Shown in pieces: positions 8,294 to 17,227 of a stretch of 57,280 bases of DNA. A model generated the notes under the pieces. That model searched no databases. It saw only the letters and a list, made by a program, of their open reading frames with translations, and was not told the origin of the DNA. Position 1 is the stretch's first letter. Every line of letters begins with the position of its first letter. Origin of the DNA: Mesorhizobium sp. LSJC280B00 (GTDB lineage Bacteria; Pseudomonadota; Alphaproteobacteria; Rhizobiales; Rhizobiaceae); NCBI RefSeq assembly GCF_000502835.1, contig NZ_AYVL01000008.1, forward strand, positions 303,290 through 360,569, written 5' to 3'. A program made the position numbers and the translations under genes.

Positions 8294-9256
8294 CTACTGG
8301 CCGGTGCTTGGCTGCGCTGCCGGTGGGGCGGGAGCGGCAGGTGCTGGCGCTGGTGCCGCCGGTGCCACAGGCGTTTCCTTGCTGTCCGGGTCGCGGAAGA
8401 AGCGGAAGAACTCGGAATTCGGCGACAGCACCATCGTCGTTCCGGCGCTGTTCAGCGCCGTGCCATAGGCATTCATCGACCGATAGAAATCGAAGAAGGC
8501 CGGATCGCGCTGATAGGCCCCGGCAAACGTCGCGCTGCGCTGGGCTTCACCTTCACCACGCAGGATTTCAGACTCTTTTTGCGCTTCGGCGACGATTTCG
8601 ACCACTTCGCGGTCGGCGCGAGCCCTGATCCGCTGCGCTGCCTCATTGCCTCGCGCCCTCAGCCGCTCGGCTTCGGCGAGACGTTCGGCCTTCATGCGGT
8701 CGAAGGTCTGCTGCGAGACTTCGGCCGTGAGATCGGTGCGGCGGATGCGGACATCCTCGATCTGCAGGCCAAGCGAGGTGGCATCAGGCCTCAGCTGATC
8801 GCGCACCTCGCGCATCATCACGGCGCGCTCTTCCGAGAGTGCCGCCTCGAAGTCGCGCAGGCCGTAGACGCGGCGCAAGGCGGCGTCGAGACGCGTCCTC
8901 AGCCGGGCCTCGGCCAGTTCGATCTGGCCGGAGACCGCGGCGCGGAACACACGCGGATCCGAGATACGATAGGCGATAAAGGCATCGACCTCATAGAATT
9001 TGCCGCCCGAAACCTGGACACGGATGTTGTCGAGGTCGAAGCGCAGGACCCTGTTTTCGATCAGCTGCACGGTGTCGGCATCGAAGAAGGAGAATGGCGC
9101 CTTGAAATAGATGCCCGGCTGGTTCTTGACGTCGACGATTTCGCCGAACCTGAGCACCAGCGCCTGCTGGCGCGCATTGACGACGAAGACCGACGAGTAG
9201 AGCAGGAACAGGATGACCGCGGCGATGACCGCAATGACGGGAAGACGGTTGGCCAT
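8294..9256 (-). CDS. hflC: HflC, regulator of FtsH protease
   Basis: 320 residues with one N-terminal membrane helix (about 6-24) and a periplasmic SPFH/prohibitin domain. With HflK it forms a cage around the FtsH AAA protease and modulates turnover of membrane proteins. The C-terminus is Ala/Pro-rich (about 300-320). ATG 9256 overlaps the hflK stop as TGATG; GTG 9259 one codon earlier is also possible. The strict overlap implies a fixed ratio of the two subunits. Confidence 0.93.
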   Translation of the reverse strand: MANRLPVIAVIAAVILFLLYSSVFVVNARQQALVLRFGEIVDVKNQPGIYFKAPFSFFDADTVQLIENRVLRFDLDNIRVQVSGGKFYEVDAFIAYRISDPRVFRAAVSGQIELAEARLRTRLDAALRRVYGLRDFEAALSEERAVMMREVRDQLRPDATSLGLQIEDVRIRRTDLTAEVSQQTFDRMKAERLAEAERLRARGNEAAQRIRARADREVVEIVAEAQKESEILRGEGEAQRSATFAGAYQRDPAFFDFYRSMNAYGTALNSAGTTMVLSPNSEFFRFFRDPDSKETPVAPAAPAPAPAAPAPPAAQPSTGQ

Positions 9257-10350
9257 CACTGGTTTCCTCCGGTGGCCGGTGCCGGCGCCTTCTGCTGCAA
9301 TGCCGGCAGCGGCAGGTAGGGAACGACCCCTTGCCCGTTGCCCTGCTCGACGATGACCTTGCTCGAATCCTTCAGCACCCTCTCCATCGTTTCCAGGTAG
9401 AGTCGCTTGCGCGTCACCTCCGGCGCCTTGGCATATTCGTCATAGACCGAGATGAAGCGCTGCGCCTCGCCTTCGGCCTCCTGCACGACCCGGTTTTTGT
9501 AGGCGGCCGCGTCTTCGCGGATCTGTGCGGCCGCACCGCGTGCCTGGCCGAGCTTCTGGTTGGAATACTGATTGGCCTGCTCGACGAACTTGTCCTCGTC
9601 CTGCTCGGCGCGCTGCACCTCGTCGAACGCGTCTGCCACCTCGCGCGGTGGCGCGGCGTCCTCGATCGAAATGGCGTTGACGTTGAGGCCGGCCTTGTAA
9701 CCGTCCAGCGTCGTCTGGATGATCTCACGCACCGACGCCGCGATGCCTTGCCGGTCGTCGCGGAAAATGTCTTGCGCCGGGCGCCGGCCGACCGCTTCGC
9801 GCATCGCGCTTTCGGCGACCTGCTGCAGCATGCCGTCCGGGTCGGACACGTCGAACAGATAGGCCTTAGGGTCGGAGACCTGATAGGCCACAGAGAACTG
9901 CACATTGACGATGTTCTGGTCGCCGGAAAGCATCAGGCCATTGCCGCTGGAACTGCCGCCGCCGATACTGACAAGCTGCTCGGCGATGTTGGCGGTCTCG
10001 ACCGTTTCGATGGGCCACCAATGGAAATGCAGGCCAGGCTGCGACAGCTCCGCCTTCGGCTTGCCGAACCTGAGTTCCACCGCAACTTCGTCGGGCTGCA
10101 CGGTGTAGACCGCCTTGAACGCCCATAGCACCACCAGCGCCGCGGCAATCAGCCCGAACACGGCAGGGCTCGCGCCACCGCCGCCCGGCAGCGCGCGCCG
10201 CAACCTGTCCTGCCCGCGCCGGATGATATCCTCGAGATCGGGAGGCGAGCCCTGCGGGCCGCTGGGTCCTTTTGGTCCCTGACCCCAAGGCCCCTGATTG
10301 TTGCCGCCGCCCCACGGGCCGCCGCCGCCGCTCTTGTCGTTCCAGGGCAT
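9256..10350 (-). CDS. hflK: HflK, regulator of FtsH protease
   Basis: 364 residues: a Gly/Pro-rich cytosolic N-terminus (about 5-40, with repeats of GGG, GPWG and PSGPQG), one membrane helix at about 62-82, then an SPFH domain and a long helical region. It is the partner of HflC in the FtsH-HflKC complex. AAAGGAC lies 4 bases before the ATG. A possible RpoH-type promoter and a GC-rich 5' leader hairpin precede it. It is the first gene of the unit hflK-hflC-degP. Confidence 0.94.
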   Translation of the reverse strand: MPWNDKSGGGGPWGGGNNQGPWGQGPKGPSGPQGSPPDLEDIIRRGQDRLRRALPGGGGASPAVFGLIAAALVVLWAFKAVYTVQPDEVAVELRFGKPKAELSQPGLHFHWWPIETVETANIAEQLVSIGGGSSSGNGLMLSGDQNIVNVQFSVAYQVSDPKAYLFDVSDPDGMLQQVAESAMREAVGRRPAQDIFRDDRQGIAASVREIIQTTLDGYKAGLNVNAISIEDAAPPREVADAFDEVQRAEQDEDKFVEQANQYSNQKLGQARGAAAQIREDAAAYKNRVVQEAEGEAQRFISVYDEYAKAPEVTRKRLYLETMERVLKDSSKVIVEQGNGQGVVPYLPLPALQQKAPAPATGGNQ

Positions 10351-10379
10351 GAATGTCCTTTCGCTTGGAATTCCCTCAA

Positions 10380-10397
10380 GCGCCGGCTCACCGGCGC
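10380..10397 (-). promoter_or_regulatory. 5' leader hairpin of hflK
   Basis: On the minus strand GCGCCGG-TGAG-CCGGCGC forms a 7-bp all-GC stem with a four-base loop, about 30 bases before the hflK start. No T-run follows, so it is unlikely to be a terminator. It may protect the mRNA or affect translation. Confidence 0.35.
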
Positions 10398-10417
10398 AAA
10401 ATCCAATATTATTATTC

Positions 10418-10444
10418 TATAGGGATGCAGCGGCACGCTTTCAA
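10418..10444 (-). promoter_or_regulatory. possible RpoH (heat-shock) promoter for hflK-hflC-degP
   Basis: On the minus strand TTGAAA (10444-10439) is followed after 15 bases by CCTATA (10423-10418). This resembles the alphaproteobacterial RpoH consensus, roughly CTTGAA then CCTATNT. The transcript would start near 10410 and carry a leader of about 60 bases. Genes for FtsH regulators and DegP are common heat-shock targets. Confidence 0.4.
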
Positions 10445-10512
10445 CGCGATCGGCTGCCGCCACTGTCCGCCTTTTGGGTCCATCTAGACCTGTCGCGACC
10501 CCTTTGTCGCCT

Positions 10513-11031
10513 TCAATGCACGTCGCGGCGCCGCTCGTAAACCGAATAGCGTGTCGCATGGCTGTCCTTTTCGCCAGCCTCCACCTCCTGCGAGCGGACG
10601 ATCCGCCACAGCGCCGGATCGATCGGCGGGAAATGGGCATCGCCGTCGACCGCGGCCAGAACATGGGTCACGTGCAGCCGATCGGCCAACGGCAGCGCCT
10701 GAGCGTAGATCTCGCCGCCGCCGATGACGCAGATCTCGTCGGCGCCGGCCATGCAGCGCCCGCGCACCGTCGCCAGCGCGATTGCGTCCTCGATCGAGTG
10801 CGCGACTTCGACGCCCTCGGCGCGCCATGCCCTATCTCGTGTCACCACGATGTTGAGCCTGCCCGGCAATGGGCGGCCGATGCCTTCATAGGTCTTGCGG
10901 CCCATGATGATGGGCTTGCCCATCGTATCGGCTTTGAACCGCTTGAGATCGGTGGACAGCCGCCACGGCAACCCACCCTCGCGCCCGATCACGCCGTTCT
11001 CGGCGATGGCGACATAAATCGCGAGGTCCAT
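10513..11031 (-). CDS. folA: dihydrofolate reductase
   Basis: 172 residues with the DHFR layout: VAIAENGVIGREGGLPW at the N-terminus, catalytic Asp in DLKRFK, the NADPH-binding segment GRKTYEG and the later VIGGGEIYAQ. It reduces dihydrofolate made by ThyA. ATG 11031 shares one base with the stop of the upstream DUF4424 gene (TGATG), so translation is coupled. thyA lies 5 kb upstream on the same strand, with the DUF4424 and modABC-modE genes and the oppositely oriented cobF between them. Confidence 0.94.
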   Translation of the reverse strand: MDLAIYVAIAENGVIGREGGLPWRLSTDLKRFKADTMGKPIIMGRKTYEGIGRPLPGRLNIVVTRDRAWRAEGVEVAHSIEDAIALATVRGRCMAGADEICVIGGGEIYAQALPLADRLHVTHVLAAVDGDAHFPPIDPALWRIVRSQEVEAGEKDSHATRYSVYERRRDVH

Positions 11032-12041
11032 CAGCCGCCGTTTCCGCCATCGGATGGCTCCAGCAGCAATATGTCGATATCGTGCTCGGGGTAGAAGTTC
11101 TGCGCCTTCATCTCGAACGTCGTCGGTCCGATCTTCCTGACGTTTTCGCCGCAAAACGAGACCAGGTTCTTCGCATCGCCCTTGTCGACGGTCAGCTTGA
11201 AACTGCCGATGTTTCCCGACGCCCAGTTGCCGCCCGTGGTCAGGATATAGACGATGCGGTTCTCGAAATATTTGGGGTAGCCGTCCGGATCGTCCTTGGC
11301 TGCCTTGCGCACGGCATTCTCGAAGGCATCGTCCATGCAGTAGCGGGTCTTGTAGGCGGCATACTGACCCTGGAACTGGCCGTCATAGAAGAAGCTGACC
11401 GAGGAGGTGCCGCCGACGCTCGGCTTGTAGCGATGCGAGACATGGACCGCCTTGTTGGCCGGAAACATCGAGCGCCACCAATAGGTCGAGCGCAATTGCC
11501 AGAACGGCGTATAGACGGTCTTCATGCCCGAACCGTCGTCGGCAGTGTCCTCGATGATGATGCCGCGGTTGACCCAGTCGTCGGCGACCGCTTGCGGCAG
11601 CTTTGCCAGCGCTGCCTTGGCCGCATCGCCGAACGGATAGAACGGCACGCCCTGCGCCTTCAGGTCAGCGCCGATGTCGATGCCGAGCGCGAACACCTTC
11701 TGCTCGAGCTGCGGCTTTGCCGGCACCGCGTCGATCGTCACTTCGAAGCCGAGGAAATTGTCGCTCTGCGCCTCCGGAATCGCCGGTATTTCTTCGGGGT
11801 CGCCTTCGATGTCGGGCATCGGAAAGGCGACGATCGCATCGACATCCTTGTCGGTGTTGTTGCGGAAGACGTAATCGACCATCACTTTTTCCGGCGAGAT
11901 GTAGAGATCCTCGCTTTCCATCGCAACCGCATCGCTGCGCGACAGGATCAGCCCACCGGTGCCGAGTTCGGCGACCGAATCATTGGCGAGCGCAGGCGTA
12001 GCCGAGAGCGCCAAGGCTGCGGTCAGGACGTAACGGAACAT
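11031..12041 (-). CDS. DUF4424 protein, secreted
   Basis: 336 residues starting with a clear signal peptide (cleavage near ALA-ND, residue 20). The mature part matches my recollection of DUF4424: beta-rich, with VDYVFRNNTDKDVDAIVAFPMP near residue 55 and a conserved Trp/Tyr-rich centre (TYWWRSMFP). No catalytic motif is obvious and the function of the family is unknown. GGGAG precedes the ATG. It overlaps folA by one base, so it is the first gene of a two-gene unit with folA. Confidence 0.8.
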   Translation of the reverse strand: MFRYVLTAALALSATPALANDSVAELGTGGLILSRSDAVAMESEDLYISPEKVMVDYVFRNNTDKDVDAIVAFPMPDIEGDPEEIPAIPEAQSDNFLGFEVTIDAVPAKPQLEQKVFALGIDIGADLKAQGVPFYPFGDAAKAALAKLPQAVADDWVNRGIIIEDTADDGSGMKTVYTPFWQLRSTYWWRSMFPANKAVHVSHRYKPSVGGTSSVSFFYDGQFQGQYAAYKTRYCMDDAFENAVRKAAKDDPDGYPKYFENRIVYILTTGGNWASGNIGSFKLTVDKGDAKNLVSFCGENVRKIGPTTFEMKAQNFYPEHDIDILLLEPSDGGNGG

Positions 12042-12182
12042 GGAAACTCCCCCGGCGAGAATGCCAACATGACTCTAGCTGTTCAATGTGGCGTTTCAAA
12101 GCCTTTCGGCAAATGCGCCGGCGCCTGCCGGCATGTCGTGTCGGTCTAGACACACCGGTCCCGATCGGGCAGGAGTTCGCCC

Positions 12183-12956
12183 ATGCGCAAGCTTCTCGTC
12201 ATCGGCATCGGCGCCGGCAATCCGGAGCACATGACGGTCCAGGCCATTAACGGTCTCAATCGGGCCGACGTGCTGTTCATTCCCGACAAGGGCGCCAAGA
12301 AGAACGATCTCGCCGAATTGCGCCGCCAGATCTGCGACCGCTTCGTCATTAATCCGAACTCGCGCCGTGTCGAATTCGAGGTGCCGGTGCGCGCCGAGCC
12401 GGCGCCTTCCTACCGCTCGACCGTCGACGACTGGCACGAGGCGATCGCCGCGATCTACGAAGGCCTGATCCGCGACGAACTCCCTGAAGATGGCTGCGGC
12501 GCCTTCCTGATCTGGGGCGATCCGTCGCTCTACGACAGTGCGCTGCGCATCCTCGAGCGCGTGCGCCTCAGAGGCAATGTAGCGTTCGAGCTGGAGGTCA
12601 TCCCCGGCATCACCGCCATCCAGGCACTCGCAGCCAGCCACAAAATGGCATTGAACCGGATCGGCGACGCCATTTTGATCACCACCGGCCGCCGGCTCGC
12701 CGAGGAAGGTCTGCCCGAAAACGCCGGCAGCACCATCGTCATGCTGGACGGCAAATGCGCCTTCAACACGCTGGACGACAACGACGTCACCGTCCACTGG
12801 GGCGCCTATCTCGGGACGCCCGACGAGATCGTCATCTCGGGCCGGATTGGCGACGTCGGCGACAAGATCGTGAGCACCCGTGAGCGGGCCCGCCGGAAAA
12901 AAGGCTGGATCATGGACACCTATCTGCTGCGCAAGCCGGGCGAGCCTAAGAAGTAA
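12183..12956 (+). CDS. cobF: precorrin-6A synthase (deacetylating), CobF
   Basis: 257 residues, a tetrapyrrole methylase fold with the start LLVIGIGAGNPEHMT, the central GDPSLYDS segment and IPGITAIQALAA. CobF uses S-adenosylmethionine to methylate C1 of precorrin-5 with loss of the acetyl group in the aerobic cobalamin route. AGGAG lies about 8 bases before the ATG. It is a single gene here; no other cob gene is in the window and I saw no cobalamin riboswitch in its 140-base leader. Confidence 0.9.
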   Translation: MRKLLVIGIGAGNPEHMTVQAINGLNRADVLFIPDKGAKKNDLAELRRQICDRFVINPNSRRVEFEVPVRAEPAPSYRSTVDDWHEAIAAIYEGLIRDELPEDGCGAFLIWGDPSLYDSALRILERVRLRGNVAFELEVIPGITAIQALAASHKMALNRIGDAILITTGRRLAEEGLPENAGSTIVMLDGKCAFNTLDDNDVTVHWGAYLGTPDEIVISGRIGDVGDKIVSTRERARRKKGWIMDTYLLRKPGEPKK

Positions 12957-12989
12957 CAGGGATCACACGCGGCATGAATTCCGCCGGCG

Positions 12990-13331
12990 TCACGCTGCGT
13001 CGATCTCGGCCTGCAGCGCCTCCATATGCGCCGCCGCTGCTGAAGACGCAGCCCGCTCGATCGCGCGGAAGCGGCTGACCACAGCAAGCCCGACCGATGT
13101 CAACTGGGCACCACCGCCTTTTTTGCCGCCCGTCTGTGCCGCAACCAGCGGCTTGCCGAACACGCGGTTCATGTCTTCGACCAGATCCCAGGCGTGCTTG
13201 TAGGACATCTCCATGCCGCGTGCCGCGGCCGAAATCGAGCCGAAGGCGGCGATCTGTTCCAGAAGCTCGATCTTGCCCGGTCCGATGCGGCCATCTGGAT
13301 CGAGATTTATCCGCAAACTCAGCGACGGCAT
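12990..13331 (-). CDS. modE: ModE-type molybdate regulator, DNA-binding domain only
   Basis: 113 residues made of the winged HTH of the ModE/LysR-like family: the segment GKIELLEQIAAFGSISAAARGMEMSYKHAWDLV covers the recognition region, and GGKKGGGAQLT forms the wing. The C-terminal molybdate-binding di-Mop domains of classic ModE are absent, as is usual in many alphaproteobacteria, so the signal may come through ModC or another route. It is the last gene of modA-modB-modC-modE, 81 bases after modC, with a candidate ModE box in the gap. Confidence 0.85.
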   Translation of the reverse strand: MPSLSLRINLDPDGRIGPGKIELLEQIAAFGSISAAARGMEMSYKHAWDLVEDMNRVFGKPLVAAQTGGKKGGGAQLTSVGLAVVSRFRAIERAASSAAAAHMEALQAEIDAA

Positions 13332-13374
13332 TTGCTCCTCCGCGGTGACGCTATTCTACAAGTTCTGCAGCGAT

Positions 13375-13401
13375 ACCGCTATTCCAAAACGATATAGCGA
13401 A
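13375..13401. promoter_or_regulatory. candidate ModE box between modC and modE
   Basis: CGCTAT (13377-13382) and ATAGCG (13394-13399) form a perfect inverted repeat with 11 bases between, and the flanks (CC, GATAT) keep the AT-rich ModE-box look. The ModE box as I recall it has 12 bases between these half sites, so the spacing is one short. It lies 44 bases upstream of modE and may let modE be autoregulated apart from modABC. Confidence 0.4.
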
Positions 13402-13412
13402 TCATCGGCCGT

Positions 13413-14525
13413 TCACTCATCCGCCTCGGCGGGCAGGCCGGCGCCGGTATTCGCCCGGTCGAAGCTCACCGTCTTGACCACGGCGAAGACCTGTCGACCA
13501 AGCCGAAGCCCCAATGTCTGCCGCGACTGTTCGGTGATGCGGGCAAGCACGGTTGCGCCATTGCAGTCGAGGCCAATCTCGACCGTAGGCCCTTCGCCCG
13601 GCTCTATCGCCACGATCGTGCCCGGCAATATGTTGAGCGCGCTGAGGCCAACCGGCTGCTCGGTGGCGATCATCACGTCGCGGGCACGGATGCGGACGCG
13701 CACCGGCGCACCGACTGGCGTTGCCAGAAGCGGCACCCGGATCTCGCCCGCCAATGAGCCTAGCACCGTCATGCCAAAGGCTTCGTCGTGGCGCAGAACC
13801 GCGGTATCCAGCACGGCACCGCCCTCGCCGCGCTCTTCGGCCGGCAATAGATCCAGACGCTGCATGATCGCTCCGGTCGGACCGGAAGCGGCGACCTTTC
13901 CTTGCATCAGCACCACGACGTCGCTCGCCAGCCGCGCCACTTCGGCGATAGAGTGGCTGACATAGACGATCGGGATTTTCGTCTCGTCGCGCAGCCGCTC
14001 GATATAAGGCAAGATCTCGGCCTTGCGCCCCTCGTCGAGCGAAGCCAGCGGCTCGTCCATCAGCAGCAATTTCGGACTGGCAAGCAGCGCCCTGCCGATT
14101 GCCACACGCTGCTTCTCGCCACCGGAGAGTTTTGCCGGCCGCCGGTCGAGCAAATGGCCGATCCCGAGCAGTTCGACCACGCCATTGATATCCGCGTAAC
14201 GCTCGGCAGCCGGCGTGAACCAGCGGCCATAGCGCAGATTGCTCGCCACGCTCATATGCGGAAACAGCCGCGCATCCTGGAACACCATACCGATCCGCCG
14301 TTTGTGCTTCGGCACGAACAGACCGGCATCGCTATCGACCAGCACGCGGCCCTCTGCCGCGATACGACCTTTGTCGGGGCGGATCAGCCCGGCAATCAAA
14401 TTGATCAGCGTCGTCTTTCCGGAGCCGGAAGGCCCGAACAGCGCAGTCAGCCGCCCGGCGCTTTCGAAGCGGGCATTGACGGTGAAATCGCCAAGCCGGT
14501 GGCTGATGTCGACCTGAACCGTCAT
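13413..14525 (-). CDS. modC: molybdate ABC transporter ATPase ModC
   Basis: 370 residues: Walker A GPSGSGKT at 31-38, signature LSGGEKQR at about 126-133, Walker B LLLMDEP, and a C-terminal Mop (molybdate-binding) domain at about 290-360 that marks ModC. The Mop domain can sense molybdate and limit transport. ATG 14525 overlaps the modB stop by four bases. The frame stays open upstream, but that part is antisense-like and overlaps modB. Confidence 0.94.
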   Translation of the reverse strand: MTVQVDISHRLGDFTVNARFESAGRLTALFGPSGSGKTTLINLIAGLIRPDKGRIAAEGRVLVDSDAGLFVPKHKRRIGMVFQDARLFPHMSVASNLRYGRWFTPAAERYADINGVVELLGIGHLLDRRPAKLSGGEKQRVAIGRALLASPKLLLMDEPLASLDEGRKAEILPYIERLRDETKIPIVYVSHSIAEVARLASDVVVLMQGKVAASGPTGAIMQRLDLLPAEERGEGGAVLDTAVLRHDEAFGMTVLGSLAGEIRVPLLATPVGAPVRVRIRARDVMIATEQPVGLSALNILPGTIVAIEPGEGPTVEIGLDCNGATVLARITEQSRQTLGLRLGRQVFAVVKTVSFDRANTGAGLPAEADE

Positions 14526-15226
14526 TCGATGTCCATCCGCCGGCCGACGCGCCGCGCCAGCACTTCCGAGGCAACAAGTGCCGCCATCGAGATGACGATC
14601 GAGATCAGCGTCAGCCTGAGCGCGCCGGCGTCGCCGCCGGGAACCTGCGTGAAAGTGTAGATCGCCGACGGTAGCGTCTGCGTCTCGTTCGGAATGTTGG
14701 AGACAAAGGTGATCGTCGCGCCGAATTCGCCCATCGCCTTGGCGAAGGAGAGGATCGCACCGGCGATCAGGCCGGGCAGGATAAGCGGCAGCGTGATCGT
14801 GCCGAATACCCATAGCGGATTGGCGCCGAGCGTGCCGGCGGCCGCCTCGATTTTGCGGTCGACGGCCTCGATAGACAGCCGGATGGCCCGCACCATCAGC
14901 GGAAAGCCCATCACGCCGCAGGCGAGCGCGGCGCCAGTCCAGCGGAAGGAAAAAACGATGCCGAAATGTTCGGCCAGGAAAGCGCCGGCCGGACCACGCT
15001 TGCCGAAGGTCAAAAGCAGCAAATAGCCGGTCACCACCGGCGGCAGGATCAGCGGCAGATGCACCAGACCGTTGAGCAGCGTCTTGCCCCAGAACTGGCC
15101 GCGGGCAAGCACAAGAGCGATCAGAATGCCCGGCGGCAGGCTGGCAATCATCGCCACGGTCGCCACCTTGATCGACAGCCGGACCGCATTCCATTCGTCG
15201 GGAGCGAGATCCAGCAGCCAGTTCAT
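14522..15226 (-). CDS. modB: molybdate ABC transporter permease ModB
   Basis: 234 residues with five or six membrane helices and the cytoplasmic EAA loop (AAGTLGANPLWVFGTITLPL), which docks on ModC. It forms the membrane channel for molybdate as a dimer. It starts 15 bases after the modA stop and overlaps modC by four bases. Confidence 0.94.
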   Translation of the reverse strand: MNWLLDLAPDEWNAVRLSIKVATVAMIASLPPGILIALVLARGQFWGKTLLNGLVHLPLILPPVVTGYLLLLTFGKRGPAGAFLAEHFGIVFSFRWTGAALACGVMGFPLMVRAIRLSIEAVDRKIEAAAGTLGANPLWVFGTITLPLILPGLIAGAILSFAKAMGEFGATITFVSNIPNETQTLPSAIYTFTQVPGGDAGALRLTLISIVISMAALVASEVLARRVGRRMDIE

Positions 15227-15241
15227 GTGCGGTGCCGTACG

Positions 15242-16033
15242 TCAGTTGCTCGGCGCGAGGATTGTAAAACCTTGCGCCTTGAAGAGTTCGCCAGCCTTGG
15301 CGGATTGCAGGCATTTCAGGAATGCCGGGGTATCCCTGCTCTTCGAATCGGCAAGCTGGGCGACTGGATAGATGATCGGCGGATGGGTACCCGCGGGGAA
15401 AGTGCCGACCACCTTGACGCCAGGCTCCGCATGCGCATCCGTGGCGTAGACGATGCCGAGTGCTGCCTCGCCGGTCGATACCAGTTTTAGAGCGGCGCGG
15501 ACATTCTCGGCCTGCGCCACCTTGCCTTCGACCGAAGACCAGGCACCGAGCGATTCGAGGGCTGCCTTGCCGTATTTGCCTGCCGGCACAGCTTTGACAT
15601 CGCCCATGGCAAGTTTGCCGTCATCGACGAGCTTGGCAAGATCGAAACCCTTTTCGATCCTGGTTTCAACCTTGGAATCCCGCGGCGCAACCAGCACGAT
15701 CTGGTTACCGAGCAATTTCACTTCGGTGCCGGGCTTGGTCAGCTTCCTGTCGGCAAGATATTTCATCCAGTCGAGATCGGCCGAGATGAACAGGTCTGCC
15801 GGCGCGCCGCTTTCAATCTGCCTGGCCAGCGCCGAGCTCGCCGCGTAGGAAATGGTCGCCGCCTCGCCGACATCGGCCTCGCAGGCCTTGTTGACGGCAT
15901 CGAGCCCATCCTTCAGGCTCGCCGCGGCAAACACGACCACCTTGTCATCGGCATGGGCCGCCGGCACCGCGGCCATCAGGATGGCGGCGAGACCCGCGAT
16001 GGCAATCGTCGTCGAACCTTTGCGCGCCAGCAT
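15242..16033 (-). CDS. modA: molybdate-binding periplasmic protein ModA
   Basis: 263 residues with a signal peptide (cleavage near AHA-DD, about residue 27), the oxyanion-binding motif VFAAASLKDGLD and the SGAPADLFISAD segment that are hallmarks of ModA. It captures molybdate or tungstate for ModBC. ATG 16033 follows GAGAG at a suitable distance. It is the first gene of modABC-modE, with a candidate ModE box 36 bases upstream of the start codon. Confidence 0.94.
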   Translation of the reverse strand: MLARKGSTTIAIAGLAAILMAAVPAAHADDKVVVFAAASLKDGLDAVNKACEADVGEAATISYAASSALARQIESGAPADLFISADLDWMKYLADRKLTKPGTEVKLLGNQIVLVAPRDSKVETRIEKGFDLAKLVDDGKLAMGDVKAVPAGKYGKAALESLGAWSSVEGKVAQAENVRAALKLVSTGEAALGIVYATDAHAEPGVKVVGTFPAGTHPPIIYPVAQLADSKSRDTPAFLKCLQSAKAGELFKAQGFTILAPSN

Positions 16034-16069
16034 GAAACTCTCCTCGTCTCGGAACGCCCGAAGCCGTCC

Positions 16070-16097
16070 ATCGATATATCCATGTGAACATAACAAG
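16070..16097. promoter_or_regulatory. candidate ModE box upstream of modA
   Basis: ATCGATATATC (16070-16080), six bases, then AACATAACAAG (16087-16097). The left arm matches my recollection of the ModE half site (ATCGNTATATA) in nearly all positions; the right arm is weaker, with about six of ten matches. The position just upstream of modA fits repression of molybdate uptake by ModE when molybdate is sufficient. Confidence 0.45.
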
Positions 16098-16319
16098 GAA
16101 AGGCTCTTTACCGCCGACGGCATTCTGAGCTGAGGTTTTCCCGGCCTGCGATAATCTTCGTTGGATACAGCGGTACCGACGCCGAAGGAAATATTCACAT
16201 GAAAATCAGCGACCAGGGATTGCGCGTCAAGTCGACGTCGGCCAATCAAGATGGATGCTGACAACGCCCGAGGGCGCAGCCGCAGTAGGCAATGTCGATA
16301 TGCACGGTCAGCTATGGTG

Positions 16320-17114
16320 CTAGACCGCGATCGGCGCCTTGATCGTCGCGTCGGCGAAATAGTTCTCGAGCCGGAAATCCTCGAAGCGGAAGGCAAAGAG
16401 ATCCTTCACCTCGGGATTGATCCACAGCGTCGGCAACGCCTTGGGCGTACGCCGCAATTGTTCGCGCGCCTGTTCGAAATGGTTCGAGTAAAGATGCGCG
16501 TCGCCGAGCGTGTGGATGAAATCGCCGGGTTTCAATCCGGTCACCTGCGCCACCATCAGCGTCAGCAACGCATAGGAAGCGATGTTGAACGGCACACCGA
16601 GAAAGATATCGCCCGAGCGCTGGTAGAGCTGGCAGGAAAGCTTGCCTTCCGAAACATAGAACTGGAACAGGCAGTGGCAGGGCGGCAAGGCCATGGCCTC
16701 CACCTCGGCCGGGTTCCACGCCGAAACGATCAGCCGCCGCGAATTAGGATTTTTGCGTATCTCCTTCAGAAGATTCGCAATCTGGTCGATGGCGCCGCCA
16801 TGGCCGTCCGGCCACGACCGCCATTGTTTGCCATAGACCGGGCCGAGATCGCCGTTCTCGTCGGCCCACTCATCCCAGATCGAGACGCCGTGATCGTTGA
16901 GATATTTGATGTTGGTGTCGCCGGCCAGGAACCACAAAAGCTCGTGGATAATCGACTTCAGGTGCAGCTTCTTGGTGGTGGTGACCGGAAAGCCGCGGGC
17001 CAGGTCGAAGCGCATCTGGTAGCCGAATACCGAGCGCGTTCCGGTGCCGGTGCGGTCGCCGCGATCAGCGCCGTTTTCCAGCACATGCTTCAGAAGGTCG
17101 AGATACTGGCGCAT
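16320..17114 (-). CDS. thyA: thymidylate synthase
   Basis: 264 residues, the same length as the E. coli enzyme. The catalytic Cys is residue 146 in PPCHCLF, the phosphate-binding [10 protein letters not shown] is at about 126-135, and the C-terminus ends with the short TIKAPIAV. It methylates dUMP using methylenetetrahydrofolate and yields dihydrofolate for FolA. The 286 bases between thyA and modA hold the modA promoter region and otherwise only a 20-codon frame at 16200 that I do not regard as established. Confidence 0.96.
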   Translation of the reverse strand: MRQYLDLLKHVLENGADRGDRTGTGTRSVFGYQMRFDLARGFPVTTTKKLHLKSIIHELLWFLAGDTNIKYLNDHGVSIWDEWADENGDLGPVYGKQWRSWPDGHGGAIDQIANLLKEIRKNPNSRRLIVSAWNPAEVEAMALPPCHCLFQFYVSEGKLSCQLYQRSGDIFLGVPFNIASYALLTLMVAQVTGLKPGDFIHTLGDAHLYSNHFEQAREQLRRTPKALPTLWINPEVKDLFAFRFEDFRLENYFADATIKAPIAV

Positions 17115-17227
17115 CGGCTCCGGTCCGATTCGGGTTGTCAGCCATCATAGCCGAATGACCGTCGGCCGAACACAGCAAAGCGAGACGATTCCAGCAGAAG
17201 CCTCACCAGCACCGGCGGCCAGGTTGC

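Noticed and set aside
6609..8468. Plus-strand frame of over 600 codons opposite degP
   Set aside because: DegP is complete with catalytic triad and PDZ domains; the opposite frame has no domain and a composition typical of antisense.
14526..15314. In-frame extension of modC to a 633-residue frame
   Set aside because: It overlaps modB on the same strand in another frame and has no family similarity. ModC is complete from 14525.
16200..16262. Twenty-codon frame (ATG 16200) between modA and thyA with an upstream AAGGA
   Set aside because: Too short to judge, no membrane or other feature, and no conservation evidence. It may be chance.
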